A stretch of 36,931 nt of DNA from Clostridia bacterium (GCA_016287245.1 JAEEWG010000026.1:1-36931); one strand, 5' to 3'. Positions 7,855-15,862 are shown, counted from the stretch's first letter. Made by a program: numbers and translations. The notes: generated from the letters alone by a model not told the origin.

Positions 7855-8067
7855 ATGAGTGATCGAAAGCGCATTAAGATCTGTATATGTATTTCAGTTC
7901 TCCTGCTGGCTGCAATTGTGGCTACACATATCTGTCTCGGGCATTATCTGAAAACTGCTCATCTTATTGATATGAGATTTGCACATTATAGTGGCATTGT
8001 GCTGCCTGAACTCATGCCGATTGAAGAAGCAAAGGCAAGATATCCGGAAGCTTTTGAACCCGCTTAA
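7855..8067 (+). CDS. Small membrane protein, N-terminal half of an apparently split gene
   Basis: The start is taken as ATG 7855, after GGTGAT; a TTG at 7843 is also in frame. The 70 residues have a hydrophobic N-terminal helix (ICICISVLLLAAIVATHICL) and a polar tail ending EAFEPA before TAA at 8065-8067. The same reading frame continues without another stop to 8352 and encodes a plausible continuation, so this is probably the front part of a larger membrane protein interrupted by a nonsense change. The family is not recognised. Confidence 0.55.
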   Translation: MSDRKRIKICICISVLLLAAIVATHICLGHYLKTAHLIDMRFAHYSGIVLPELMPIEEAKARYPEAFEPA

Positions 8068-8115
8068 TATAATTATGGGGAGGGACCATTAAGCGAGGGA
8101 GATGCCCTAAAAGTC

Positions 8116-8352
8116 TTGATTACAGCTGATATTGTGTTGGCAGGCACAGGCATTTTTATCATCCTGCTCTACTTAAGTATCACGGCACCGAATCCCAGCC
8201 GAACTAGAGTATTGTTGGGCATGTTTATTGTTTACATAGCAGTTGCCGTGAGCCTGTTCTTCTTCATGTATCTGCACTTTGCCAATCTGACATATACTGA
8301 GATGGGAGAAGGACCTGAAATAGCATGTCTATCGCTGGTGGACGATTTTTGA
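8116..8352 (+). CDS. Membrane protein, C-terminal half of an apparently split gene
   Basis: The frame runs from 8068, directly after the in-frame TAA of the preceding piece, and has no ATG or GTG before the TTG at 8116. The nearest purine-rich stretch is about 14 bases away, too far for a good ribosome site. It encodes two membrane helices (IVLAGTGIFIILLYLSI and VLLGMFIVYIAVAVSLFFF) and an acidic tail. It reads best as the second half of a protein of about 165 residues starting at 7855. Whether it is translated alone is doubtful. Confidence 0.45.
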   Translation: MITADIVLAGTGIFIILLYLSITAPNPSRTRVLLGMFIVYIAVAVSLFFFMYLHFANLTYTEMGEGPEIACLSLVDDF

Positions 8353-8360
8353 TAGAACGC

Positions 8361-9032
8361 TTACTTCAAAAGCCCGCCGTGGAACACGCACTCATATACT
8401 TTCGTGTTTCCCTGATAGATCTCTTCGTAGCCCTGAAACCAGGTGAAGTCGCCGGTCACCTTGCATCTGTATGTATACTCGCCGGACTGGTATAGTTCCG
8501 GTCCGCGATAGGGCATCTTTTCATCTGCAGCACGAAGCGCTTCTTTCAGGAAGTTTCCACTGAATCCGTCTGCTAAAACACGGCCCATATAGTTCATCGC
8601 ATACATGGCGACACCATCTTTCCAAACGGCTTCTTCCCCAGCAAACTCTTCGCCGCCGACATAGGTATCGTGGTACATGTATTTGCCGTTTTCATATCGG
8701 AAATCATGGGAAGCCGGCCTTGTCGCATCCACTTCATTCTTAAAGGCCGCATAGGTATTCACATTCGCCTCCAGACGGAATGCGATCAGTTCATCGAGAT
8801 CCGTATCCGGCTGCGCCTTGATATTGACCGCGCAGTCCTGATCTTTCACCAGATAATCCACGCTTACATTCATGAGTTCACTGATGGAAATGAGATTGGA
8901 AATATCCGGGTAGATCTGTCCCGATTCCCACTTCGCCACGGCCTGCCTCGAGACACCAAGTTTCTCCGCCAGCGCCTCCTGTGTGAACCCTTTATTCTTT
9001 CTCAGTATCTGTAGTTTTTCAGAAAATATCAT
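8361..9032 (-). CDS. XRE-family regulator with DUF5680 domain
   Basis: Residues 1-60 are a Cro/CI helix-turn-helix (FTQEALAEKLGVSRQAVAKWE). The C-terminal 140 residues match DUF5680, with RPASHDFRYENGKYMYHDTY, GGEEFAGEEAVWKDG and WFQGYEEIYQG. DUF5680 proteins fold alone or behind an HTH and are thought to bind a small ligand. GGAGGTG lies 7 bases before the ATG. It ends 8 bases from the convergent membrane gene. It is presumably a ligand-responsive repressor; its target is not evident. Confidence 0.85.
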   Translation of the reverse strand: MIFSEKLQILRKNKGFTQEALAEKLGVSRQAVAKWESGQIYPDISNLISISELMNVSVDYLVKDQDCAVNIKAQPDTDLDELIAFRLEANVNTYAAFKNEVDATRPASHDFRYENGKYMYHDTYVGGEEFAGEEAVWKDGVAMYAMNYMGRVLADGFSGNFLKEALRAADEKMPYRGPELYQSGEYTYRCKVTGDFTWFQGYEEIYQGNTKVYECVFHGGLLK

Positions 9033-9082
9033 TGAAGATCACCTCCTGAAACTAATGTACAAAACAGAGTCTTCCACATCCA

Positions 9083-9544
9083 TCAATCCTCAGTTGCAAA
9101 TTTGCTACTTTCATTATACAAAACACAGTTGTATCGGACCGCTGACCCATCCGAATACTCTATTACGACTCTTTCCGCCTCAAAACCACTGCTTCTATAA
9201 AATCCGATCGCGTCGTCATCTGTCTGCGCCGTGATTCTCCTAAGGTGTTCTGATTCCATCACCTGATAAACCATATCTTTTCCGAGGCCCTTTTTCCGCT
9301 GGTCATCTTTCACAGCGATACCCAAAATCTCTGCCTCAGAACCGTCTTCTTTCAGCACCAGAATACCGGCCTTTTCACCGTCATTTTCGCACACGTAAAT
9401 TTTCACAGACGGATCCGCAAAATACGCCTCCATCTGCGCGATGAAATCATCAAATGTCGGCTGATACATACAAGGCGCATAAATCGAAAACGCGTCTTTC
9501 GAAGTCAGCCAATTCTTGTCCAGGCAAAGTACTGTAAACATCAT
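9083..9544 (-). CDS. GNAT family N-acetyltransferase
   Basis: The 153-residue protein has a GNAT core: strand AEILGIAVKDDQRKKGLGKDMVYQVM contains the acetyl-CoA pyrophosphate loop (Q/RxxGxG/A form RKKGLGK), and the end has AIGFYRSSGFEAERV. Two tandem ATGs follow AGGAGG; the first overlaps the stop of a 24-codon upstream frame by 4 bases, implying translational coupling. The substrate is unknown. Confidence 0.83.
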   Translation of the reverse strand: MMFTVLCLDKNWLTSKDAFSIYAPCMYQPTFDDFIAQMEAYFADPSVKIYVCENDGEKAGILVLKEDGSEAEILGIAVKDDQRKKGLGKDMVYQVMESEHLRRITAQTDDDAIGFYRSSGFEAERVVIEYSDGSAVRYNCVLYNESSKFATED

Positions 9545-9615
9545 TTTGCCTCCTTTTTCTTCGGCTCCGACAACTGCTCCATGATATAATCCAGATACTC
9601 TTTACTTGATGACAT
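9541..9615 (-). pseudogene. TfoX N-terminal domain remnant (24 codons)
   Basis: This short frame has a strong ribosome site (AAGGGGAG) and encodes MSSSKEYLDYIMEQLSE followed by a Lys-rich end. The first 17 residues match the start of Firmicute TfoX N-terminal-domain proteins (typically M-A-S-S-K-E-Y-L-x-F-x-x-x-Q-L-S), which normally run on for about 100 residues. Here the frame ends within the ribosome site and ATGA start of the acetyltransferase gene. It looks like a deletion scar kept as a translated leader. The homology is from memory of the family, over a short stretch. Confidence 0.5.
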
Positions 9616-9680
9616 TTTTACTCCCCTTACATGGTTTTCTCATGCCACGTTTAATCATACTATAAAAAGGCTGCTTTCAA

Positions 9681-10307
9681 CTACTTCGAAACTGTAGCCC
9701 GAATCGCGCCGAGACTATGGATCCGGACTACCCGGTTGTTGTCTGTTTCTGAAATAGTTCTCAACTGCTCAACATAAGGCATCACGAACTCCGGTCTTCT
9801 TTTCCCGAGGACGCGGAATATCTCCGGTGATTCCATCCTGACTTTGTCGTCTTTATCATGCAGAAGTTTCGCAAATACTTCCATGTGATCCGCGTAGATA
9901 TCCGGTGTGTTCGTCGCGATGTTTTCCGATGCCCAGATAAAGCTCAGCCGGACTTTCGGATCCTCATCTTCAGCAAAACGGAACAGCTCCGGCCAGTACT
10001 TTTCGATGCTTGAAAAGCACCCGCGCCCGATCCTTCCGAGCGCATTTACCGCACGCTCAGAAAGCAGCGGATCCGTGCTTTTGCAGAGGGAGTAAATTGA
10101 GGGTACAGCATCCTTTATCAGGTGAGGAAATCTCAGTCCCATTTCCCCGAGCATCCAGAGTGCTTTTGCCCGGATCTTTACCGATGCATGCGTAAGAAGT
10201 GAGGATACGTATGGAAGATTTTCTTCCCACGTATCCTCTTCTTTTGTGATTCTTCCAAGTTCTTTATAGAGTTCCGCTTCGGTCAATTTCTCTTCTCCCC
10301 GTTTCAC
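9681..10307 (-). CDS. HEAT-repeat protein
   Basis: About 200 residues of alpha-helical pairs in the PBS-lyase/HEAT pattern, for example VKIRAKALWMLGEMG, LSERAVNALGRIGR, KVRLSFIWASENIA and KVRMESPEIFRVLGKR. HEAT arrays are protein-protein scaffolds or DNA-glycosylase-like folds; no catalytic residues are recognisable. The open frame starts at GTG 10307, but a TTG at 10286 is better placed after GGGGAG. It is the last gene of the CPBP-PadR-HEAT operon. Function is unknown. Confidence 0.75.
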   Translation of the reverse strand: MKRGEEKLTEAELYKELGRITKEEDTWEENLPYVSSLLTHASVKIRAKALWMLGEMGLRFPHLIKDAVPSIYSLCKSTDPLLSERAVNALGRIGRGCFSSIEKYWPELFRFAEDEDPKVRLSFIWASENIATNTPDIYADHMEVFAKLLHDKDDKVRMESPEIFRVLGKRRPEFVMPYVEQLRTISETDNNRVVRIHSLGAIRATVSK

Positions 10308-10338
10308 TTTTCACCACGAGGAGAACGCTTCCTCGCGA

Positions 10339-10839
10339 TTACATATTCTTCAGTGTTTCTTTCTCCATCTCAATGATGTAGATCATGCGGTCGATCGCAC
10401 AGATGCTGGAGTACGGTGCTTTTGCAGCAATGAGTTTCTTTTTGTTTTCCTTAGTTCCCGCTTCGTATTCATCCAGAAGCGCCTGCCGTTTTTTCTTCTC
10501 TTCACTAAGTTCTTTCTTACTCAGAACATCCGCAAAAATTACCGCCAGACAGAACCAGACGGAGTCATAATCAACTCTCTCGAATAGTTCACAGATGGAC
10601 TTCTTCAATTCTTTCCGGCCCTTATCCGTGATGCAGTAAACCGCTTTATTCTCAGACTCACCCGTGTCCTCGATATAGCCCTTCTTCTGAAGGCGGATAC
10701 ATGTCTCATAGAGTGTGGTCGCACCGATAGGCAGCCAGTATTTCATATTCATCTGGTCAACGACTTTCAGAATGTCATACGCATTCTTCTCGCCTCGGGT
10801 CAGTATCCCCATGATCACGATCGATGTTTTCGACAGCAT
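10339..10839 (-). CDS. PadR-family transcriptional regulator
   Basis: The N-terminal 80 residues form the PadR winged helix (KTSIVIMGILTRGEKNAYDI, then LPIGATTLYETCIRLQKKGY with the recognition helix). The C-terminal 80 residues are coiled-coil-like dimerisation helices (KKELSEEKKKRQALLDEYE). AGGAG lies 8 bases before the ATG. The gene begins inside the end of the CPBP gene, overlapping it by 65 bases. It likely autoregulates through the paired palindromes at 11614-11661 in the operon promoter. Confidence 0.87.
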   Translation of the reverse strand: MLSKTSIVIMGILTRGEKNAYDILKVVDQMNMKYWLPIGATTLYETCIRLQKKGYIEDTGESENKAVYCITDKGRKELKKSICELFERVDYDSVWFCLAVIFADVLSKKELSEEKKKRQALLDEYEAGTKENKKKLIAAKAPYSSICAIDRMIYIIEMEKETLKNM

Positions 10840-11578
10840 TTGTTTTTCTCCTAACTTTCCGGTAAAGGAACCATCCTGCGATCAGGAGCCAGATGATCAG
10901 CGCGAACACGAAAGATTCCACGTTCTTGATCCCTTCTCCTGCTTCTGAAGATATTATAACATCCCACAGTGCGCCGACTCCCCAGAAGAACGGAAATATG
11001 ATCAGCATATTCCTGGTGATATAGAACACGGAGCAGTACATCAGTCCCACCAGAAAAAGATGCAGGAACTCCGGCTGGAATCCCGCGTGATGAAACGAGT
11101 AAAAAGCACTGGTCAGAAGGATCGCCGGGATGATGCCGAATGCCTTTTCGAAGCTCATTCGAAGAAAACCATAGATAAACAGCATCTCGAAAAGCCCGGC
11201 TGTCAGAATATACACCGCCGCATACAGATTCGAGATGCTCAGAAACACAGTCCCCTCCGGGATTCCGTCCTTGATAAAAATCCCGGCAAGTCCGCCCGCA
11301 AGAAGGACATCCAGCACCAGGCTCAGTTTCAGTTTTCTCTTAGTAAAGCCGATATCCGAAAGGATCTCTTTTCCCTTCTTATCCACAAACAGCGACACGA
11401 AAATGATCCCCAGACCGAAGATCATCAGGACATCCCGGATCAGAAAAGATGCGATCGTATCCCGGGCCGAATCTCCCGAAAACGGGAGCATCAGAAGGCT
11501 CAGGGCAATCATCAGGAAACCCGCAATCACTGCGGTGCCCGTGTCACTGGTCCATTTCATCTTAAACAATTCTTTCAC
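10775..11578 (-). CDS. CPBP-like membrane protein with degenerate active site
   Basis: A 267-residue protein with about eight membrane helices and CPBP topology. In place of the EExxxR core it has FEMLFIYGFLR, so the second Glu and the Arg are Met and Tyr; the next motif reads FYSFHHAGF. It is probably a catalytically altered or dead CPBP protein. It starts at GTG 11578, nine bases after AGGAG. The last 21 codons, a polar tail after the final helix, overlap padR in another frame. It is co-transcribed with PadR, which suggests an inducible membrane stress or resistance function. Confidence 0.75.
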   Translation of the reverse strand: MKELFKMKWTSDTGTAVIAGFLMIALSLLMLPFSGDSARDTIASFLIRDVLMIFGLGIIFVSLFVDKKGKEILSDIGFTKRKLKLSLVLDVLLAGGLAGIFIKDGIPEGTVFLSISNLYAAVYILTAGLFEMLFIYGFLRMSFEKAFGIIPAILLTSAFYSFHHAGFQPEFLHLFLVGLMYCSVFYITRNMLIIFPFFWGVGALWDVIISSEAGEGIKNVESFVFALIIWLLIAGWFLYRKVRRKTNAVENIDRDHGDTDPRREECV

Positions 11579-11613
11579 GTGATCGTTCTCCTTTTTTCAG
11601 GTAATCAAACATT

Positions 11614-11669
11614 ACTACGTATGCGTAGTGTCGTGCTAGAAATATACCACGTATACGTAGTAATGTAAA
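11614..11669 (-). promoter_or_regulatory. Promoter with two PadR-type operators
   Basis: On the minus strand TTTACA (11669-11664), a 17-base spacer and TATATT (11646-11641) form a good promoter for the CPBP-padR-HEAT operon. One palindrome, ACCACGTATACGTAGT (11646-11661), fills the spacer. A second, ACTACGTATGCGTAGT (11614-11629), lies just downstream of the -10. The two sites share the same consensus and would block RNA polymerase when bound. PadR binding is inferred from the operon. Confidence 0.7.
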
Positions 11670-11699
11670 TACCCCTTTTGAGAACTCGTTTGTGTTTTC

Positions 11700-12308
11700 T
11701 TAAAGAATGTAGGACATATCGTTGATGTGTCTTACTCTGTGTTTTCCGTCATCGCCAACGGTCATGTGGGAAACGCCTCCGGCCGGACCGTGGATATCTA
11801 CATCGTAGAAGGCCTCGACAGGAAGTCCGATATACATGAGATTCCACAGGCTCAGAAGATCGCCGTGGGACACGATGATGATCTCTTCATCTTCACTTGC
11901 CATCACTTCTTCATAGAAAGGCAGCAGCCTGTTCCAGCATTCGCGGCGGCTCTCTCCGTCGGAAAAGAGACAGTCATCGACCGTCTTTTCCGGGGTCTCG
12001 ATATTCTCCCGGAGCCACTGCACGGATTTGCCGCAGCACTTTCCGAGATTTCTCTCCCGGAGTTCTTTTCGAAGAATTATCTCCACACCGAGATACTTCG
12101 CGATCTCATCTGCGGTCTGCTTCGCGCGCTTTAAGTCGGAAGAATACATGACCACTTTCTTCCCGGAGAGTTCTTCTTTCAGTTTCTTTCCGATGCGGTC
12201 CGCCTGCTCTTTTCCGAGCTCGGTCAGATCCCAGTCGGTCCAGGATCCCACCATCCCGTTCGTGTGGTGAACGGACTGTGTATGCTGTACGGTAATAATG
12301 TGTTTCAT
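11700..12308 (-). CDS. Histidine phosphatase superfamily protein, altered RHG motif
   Basis: ATG 12308 is chosen: GGGAGG lies 7 bases upstream and the start overlaps the HAD gene stop by 4 bases. The 202-residue protein has the phosphoglycerate mutase-like layout: TELGKEQADRIG, MYSSDLKRAKQTA, an ELRERNLGK segment and VSHGDLLSLW with the second His. The N-terminal RHG triad is QHT (residues 8-10), so the catalytic His is kept but its Arg and Gly partners are not. This may be a subfamily with different activity. It is the last gene of a GNAT-HAD-phosphatase operon. Confidence 0.8.
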   Translation of the reverse strand: MKHIITVQHTQSVHHTNGMVGSWTDWDLTELGKEQADRIGKKLKEELSGKKVVMYSSDLKRAKQTADEIAKYLGVEIILRKELRERNLGKCCGKSVQWLRENIETPEKTVDDCLFSDGESRRECWNRLLPFYEEVMASEDEEIIIVSHGDLLSLWNLMYIGLPVEAFYDVDIHGPAGGVSHMTVGDDGKHRVRHINDMSYIL

Positions 12309-13030
12309 ATCTTTTCCTCCCATTTGTCTCCTGTATCTATTAACTCAAACAATCCCTTTGCAGAGGCAAGATCGTATGTGGCCCATCCGTTCTCATCTCT
12401 TTCGCTTTTCTTGTTAAGCCACGCCGATCTGATCCCCGCGTGATGCGCTCCGAACACATCTGTTTCGTAGATGTCTCCGATAAAGACTATGTTCTCCCTG
12501 ACCTCGTCCGGGTTTTCAATTAGCGCTGTTTTGATCGCCAGTTCGAAGAAATCCCGATCCGGCTTGATCTTTCCGAAATCTGCGCTGGACCACAGGTTCC
12601 GGAAGTATTTTCCGATCCCGAATCGGTTCAATACTTCCATTAATGCTACCGCTCGAAAACCACTGTTCGACAGAACATACATCGGTATATTCATCTGGCT
12701 GCATTTCTTAAGGAATCTCTCCAGATCCGGATCTAATTCGAAGTCATTGCAACGCATCAGGAAATCGGCTTCTTCCTCGGCACTCATCGTCAATTTATCC
12801 CCGCCGAACTTCTTTGCAAAAAGCGGAAGTTCCACTTTTACGAAAGGAAATTCCTCCCCGTCTTTATGCTTCAGAAGAAGCTCATGGAAAAGATCCTCGC
12901 CGTATTTCTTCATGTCCTCAAACGGACATTTCTCCTGATAGTATTTTTTCCAAAACACATAAAGACCACGGTTAAAATCCATGCTCTTCGTGTTAAGGAG
13001 TGTCTCAAAATAATCGAATATCAGGATCAT
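12305..13030 (-). CDS. HAD-superfamily hydrolase
   Basis: The 241-residue protein has HAD motif I at the N-terminus (FDYFETLL, nucleophile Asp6), motif II in MYVLSNSG, motif III Lys in GKIKPDRDFF and motif IV in FIGDIYETDVFGAHHAG. The second Asp of the classical DxDxT is replaced by Phe, as in dehalogenase-like members (D-x-[FY]-x-T). Its role is probably dephosphorylation or a related reaction on a small metabolite. It sits between a GNAT gene and a histidine phosphatase in one operon. Confidence 0.83.
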   Translation of the reverse strand: MILIFDYFETLLNTKSMDFNRGLYVFWKKYYQEKCPFEDMKKYGEDLFHELLLKHKDGEEFPFVKVELPLFAKKFGGDKLTMSAEEEADFLMRCNDFELDPDLERFLKKCSQMNIPMYVLSNSGFRAVALMEVLNRFGIGKYFRNLWSSADFGKIKPDRDFFELAIKTALIENPDEVRENIVFIGDIYETDVFGAHHAGIRSAWLNKKSERDENGWATYDLASAKGLFELIDTGDKWEEKI

Positions 13031-13044
13031 GATCTACACCACTT

Positions 13045-13758
13045 TTACTTCTCTACCCAGTAGACTGCATACTCCGTCTCCGGGACGAATCCATGCCCGA
13101 TCGCCATCTTCGATGACATCGGATTCTGCGCATCCCAGTGCACCGTAAAGCCCTTGGTTCTGCTCTGTCGGAGCATCTCAAAAACACAGTGGTCGGCAAG
13201 TCCCTTCCCCCTGTGTTCCGGCTCCGTAAACACATCCAGTTCTACGTGATCTCCGAGCGTCAGAAAACTCGACGATGCAGACACGACCTGCCCGTCAAAA
13301 AGCACGACCGCTCCTACTGCTCTTTCGGAAAAGTCCTTAAAATCCGCATATCCCCGTCCGTGGTCAAACGGGTGCTTTTCGAATATCTCCTCCGTAAAAG
13401 CACCGATGCTGTACCCTTCCGGAAGAGGCTTCAATTCCTTTTCCGACGTAGCAGAATGAGGCTTCATGAGTTCTCTTCGAAGAATGAACTTCACCGGCAT
13501 CTTCCGGATATACTCTTCCCACTCCGAACTCATGCATACCAGGCGCGAGTTATAGATCAGATCCGGGTTCTCCGAGATAAACTTCTCCTCGGGCTTTCCG
13601 CACAGATACGTAAACACCGTCTTATAGATACATCCGTCGGGATAAGAAAATACCGACCCGATTTTTCCTTCCTTACATGCAGTCAGGATCAGCGGCTCCA
13701 CCGAAAGGACCCCGCTTCCGTCCTTATTCCATATCTCATAAATATCCTGTGTTTCCAT
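13045..13758 (-). CDS. GNAT acetyltransferase (ZmaR-like)
   Basis: From ATG 13758 the product is 237 residues; a TTG at 13785 would add 9. The N-terminal 120 residues resemble the cap region of the GNAT_acetyltran (ZmaR) family. The C-terminal GNAT core has VELDVFTEPEHRGKGLADHC for acetyl-CoA, then HWDAQNPMSSKMAIGHGF, a very typical ending for this family. Such enzymes acetylate antibiotics or metabolites. The ribosome site is weak for both starts. First gene of the GNAT-HAD-phosphatase run. Confidence 0.8.
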   Translation of the reverse strand: METQDIYEIWNKDGSGVLSVEPLILTACKEGKIGSVFSYPDGCIYKTVFTYLCGKPEEKFISENPDLIYNSRLVCMSSEWEEYIRKMPVKFILRRELMKPHSATSEKELKPLPEGYSIGAFTEEIFEKHPFDHGRGYADFKDFSERAVGAVVLFDGQVVSASSSFLTLGDHVELDVFTEPEHRGKGLADHCVFEMLRQSRTKGFTVHWDAQNPMSSKMAIGHGFVPETEYAVYWVEK

Positions 13759-13850
13759 AGTTTTTCTACCGGTTCCATTTCTCAATTCTCATATCCATCA
13801 TATCATCCGGCACGAATAAATGTGATCATTTAGACTATTGGTATAAGTGT

Positions 13851-14783
13851 TTAAGAATAGTGCAATCCTGTTTGCCGGATCACTTCCAGATCAGATGCTT
13901 TCATGCCTGCCTTGTACAGTTTTAAATACTCTTCTGACAGCGTGGAATTAAATATCAGAAGATCATCCGTATTGATCGTGACCTTTACCCCATTTGCGAA
14001 CAGCGTATGGATCGGGTGAGTCTTATAGTCAGCGCTTACCTTCAGCATCACATTACTGGTCGGGCAGACATTGAGCTGGATTTGATTATCCGCAAGATAC
14101 CGCATGATCTTTTCCGACTTTGCCGCAAGAACGCCATGCTGGATCTGATCAAGTCCCAGCTCTTCCGCGTATCTTAATACATCCTCGGGCTCCCCGAATT
14201 CGCCGATATGCGCCTTCAGGATCAGTCCGTAATCCATTGCTTTCCCGCAGATACTCTTCAGTTCACTCATGGTGTACGTGCCCGCGCCGTTCATGATATC
14301 TATACCGGAAAACCACTTGTATGAGAAGATCTCATCCAGATCGTTTACTTCTTCCGGGAAATATCCAAGGCCCAGATCCGGAAGAAGAACCGTATCAGGA
14401 GCAAATCTTTTCTGAAGTCCGTCTATCGTATTCCTGAAGGATTCCATTCCGCCGAGAAGTTGTATCTCATCCACACAGAAGCTTAACGCCAGTACAGTTA
14501 CGTTGTCTGCTGCCGCCTGTACAAAAGATCCTTCCACCTGTTTCAGGTAGCCTTCCGCGCCTTGGGGAAGATGGCATTTCACATTATCTTTCAGCCATTG
14601 ATTCATCTCGAAAAGACTCTCGAATGGTCTTTGATTCGGAGTGATCTTTACGTTCGCAAATTTCTCGATATAGGAGATATGCCCGCCTCTTCCCGCGTGG
14701 TTGTGAAGATCGCTCTTTGGAATTCGCTGAAGCGCCGGCAGCGACTCGTTTTTTAACGCTGTTACAAAACTGCTTTCTTCCAT
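13851..14783 (-). CDS. Adenosine deaminase-like amidohydrolase
   Basis: The 310-residue protein has the adenosine deaminase metal-site order: HNH at residues 27-29, KAHIGEFG with the zinc His and catalytic Glu, IQHGV with the next His, CPTSN, and INTDDLLI with the catalytic Asp pair. This is a cytosolic TIM-barrel enzyme that hydrolyses an amino group from adenosine or a related purine. It is slightly shorter than most, and the exact nucleoside is not certain. GGAGG precedes the ATG. It is transcribed alone. Confidence 0.85.
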   Translation of the reverse strand: MEESSFVTALKNESLPALQRIPKSDLHNHAGRGGHISYIEKFANVKITPNQRPFESLFEMNQWLKDNVKCHLPQGAEGYLKQVEGSFVQAAADNVTVLALSFCVDEIQLLGGMESFRNTIDGLQKRFAPDTVLLPDLGLGYFPEEVNDLDEIFSYKWFSGIDIMNGAGTYTMSELKSICGKAMDYGLILKAHIGEFGEPEDVLRYAEELGLDQIQHGVLAAKSEKIMRYLADNQIQLNVCPTSNVMLKVSADYKTHPIHTLFANGVKVTINTDDLLIFNSTLSEEYLKLYKAGMKASDLEVIRQTGLHYS

Positions 14784-14901
14784 GCTTTCTACGCCTCCGG
14801 AACAGGATATGGTTCTATTCTACCATGCCTAACCTGGATTATTTTCGTTAGCTAAAAAGAATGATCATCTACGTCCTTTCATCCAAGGCACGAATAAAAG
14901 A

Positions 14902-14931
14902 TTGACATATACCATTGGGGTAAAGTAGATT
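14902..14931 (+). promoter_or_regulatory. Promoter for the lipoprotein gene
   Basis: TTGACA at 14902-14907 and TAGATT at 14926-14931 are separated by 18 bases, followed 45 bases later by the lipoprotein start. The -35 is consensus and the -10 is weak. Confidence 0.5.
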
Positions 14932-14975
14932 TAATTTGTGTTGTGGGGTTGGCAGAAATGCTATTGGAGGTTTAT

Positions 14976-15731
14976 ATGTTCATTAATCGACCGATTACAA
15001 AACATATGAAAGCACTGATAAGTATTCTTCTTTGCCTTTCGTTCTCTGTCAGCGCCTGTGATACTACGTCCACAACAACTCTCCCGCCGACAACCACTCC
15101 TGGCCCCAACGCGACCGCAGATAAATATGGCGTTGTCCCGTCATCCACTTCGGAGCAGCTTCCCTTCTCCTATACACTATTCGAGGATCAGCCCTCCCCT
15201 CTTGTAATCGTACTCCCCGTAAAGATAGAAGATTATATCAGTGAGAGTAAAGACGGCAAATCATTTGATATGCGAAAACTCGCTTCAGACTATGGCTGGA
15301 AAGAAAAGGACGACTACTTCTATTATGAAAACAATGATATGTGGGTACGAATAGATATAAATTATGGAAATGATAATACTTACCGCAACCTTGGCAACAT
15401 CGTGGCTGGCGGGCTTTATAGTTTTGTTTGGGCAAAAGATCCGGATAAGAATTATTATCCTTTTGATCCCGGATTTCACAGCCAGACCAATAATGTAGAT
15501 TGGCACTACTATCCCTCCGACGATAGTGCAGCGCCCTACCGGTATAGAATATCCCTTAAAGAAGAAACGCAAGCCACATGGGAACATATCGTGCTTTTTA
15601 CCTATCTTTTTACTTACGTATCCCGTGATCCTCAGTATAGTCCCTTCAACTATGATGAATTCCACGTAAGGTATGCTAATTATCCGGAAGACGCCAGAGA
15701 AGCTTTTTGTGTGGATTTTTATTCTTTCTGA
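14976..15731 (+). CDS. Secreted lipoprotein of unknown function
   Basis: ATG 14976 follows GGAGG by 5 bases. The first 30 residues are a signal peptide (hydrophobic LISILLCLSFSV) ending in a lipobox SVSAC, so the mature protein is anchored by its Cys. A Thr/Pro-rich linker (TTSTTTLPPTTTP) spans to a globular domain of about 190 residues rich in Tyr, Trp and Asp. I do not recognise the domain. It faces the outside of the membrane. The gene is isolated between ada and a scarred region. Confidence 0.72.
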   Translation: MFINRPITKHMKALISILLCLSFSVSACDTTSTTTLPPTTTPGPNATADKYGVVPSSTSEQLPFSYTLFEDQPSPLVIVLPVKIEDYISESKDGKSFDMRKLASDYGWKEKDDYFYYENNDMWVRIDINYGNDNTYRNLGNIVAGGLYSFVWAKDPDKNYYPFDPGFHSQTNNVDWHYYPSDDSAAPYRYRISLKEETQATWEHIVLFTYLFTYVSRDPQYSPFNYDEFHVRYANYPEDAREAFCVDFYSF

Positions 15732-15786
15732 TCAGGAAAGACACTTGATGGTACGGAAAAGCATTTGCCAGAATAGTGAAAACCTG

Positions 15787-15849
15787 CTAACAAGCTATAG
15801 ATTCTTGTTCCATTATTTTTGCTTCGCTATCAAACAAGTGATCTTTCAT
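15787..15849 (-). pseudogene. Truncated BlaI/MecI-type repressor start (20 codons)
   Basis: The frame has an excellent ribosome site (GGAGGTG, 6-base spacer) but only 20 codons: MKDHLFDSEAKIMEQ then a few unrelated residues and TAG. LFDSE-x-K-x-ME is the usual beginning of BlaI/MecI-family winged-helix repressors, which need about 120 residues. The paired palindromes just upstream look like its operators. The gene was probably cut by a deletion or insertion after codon 15. Confidence 0.45.
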
Positions 15850-15862
15850 TATTGCACCTCCA

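Noticed and set aside
3033..8352. Integron gene-cassette array
   Set aside because: The run of unrelated small plus-strand genes recalls cassettes, but no attC-like repeats separate them and no integron integrase is seen.
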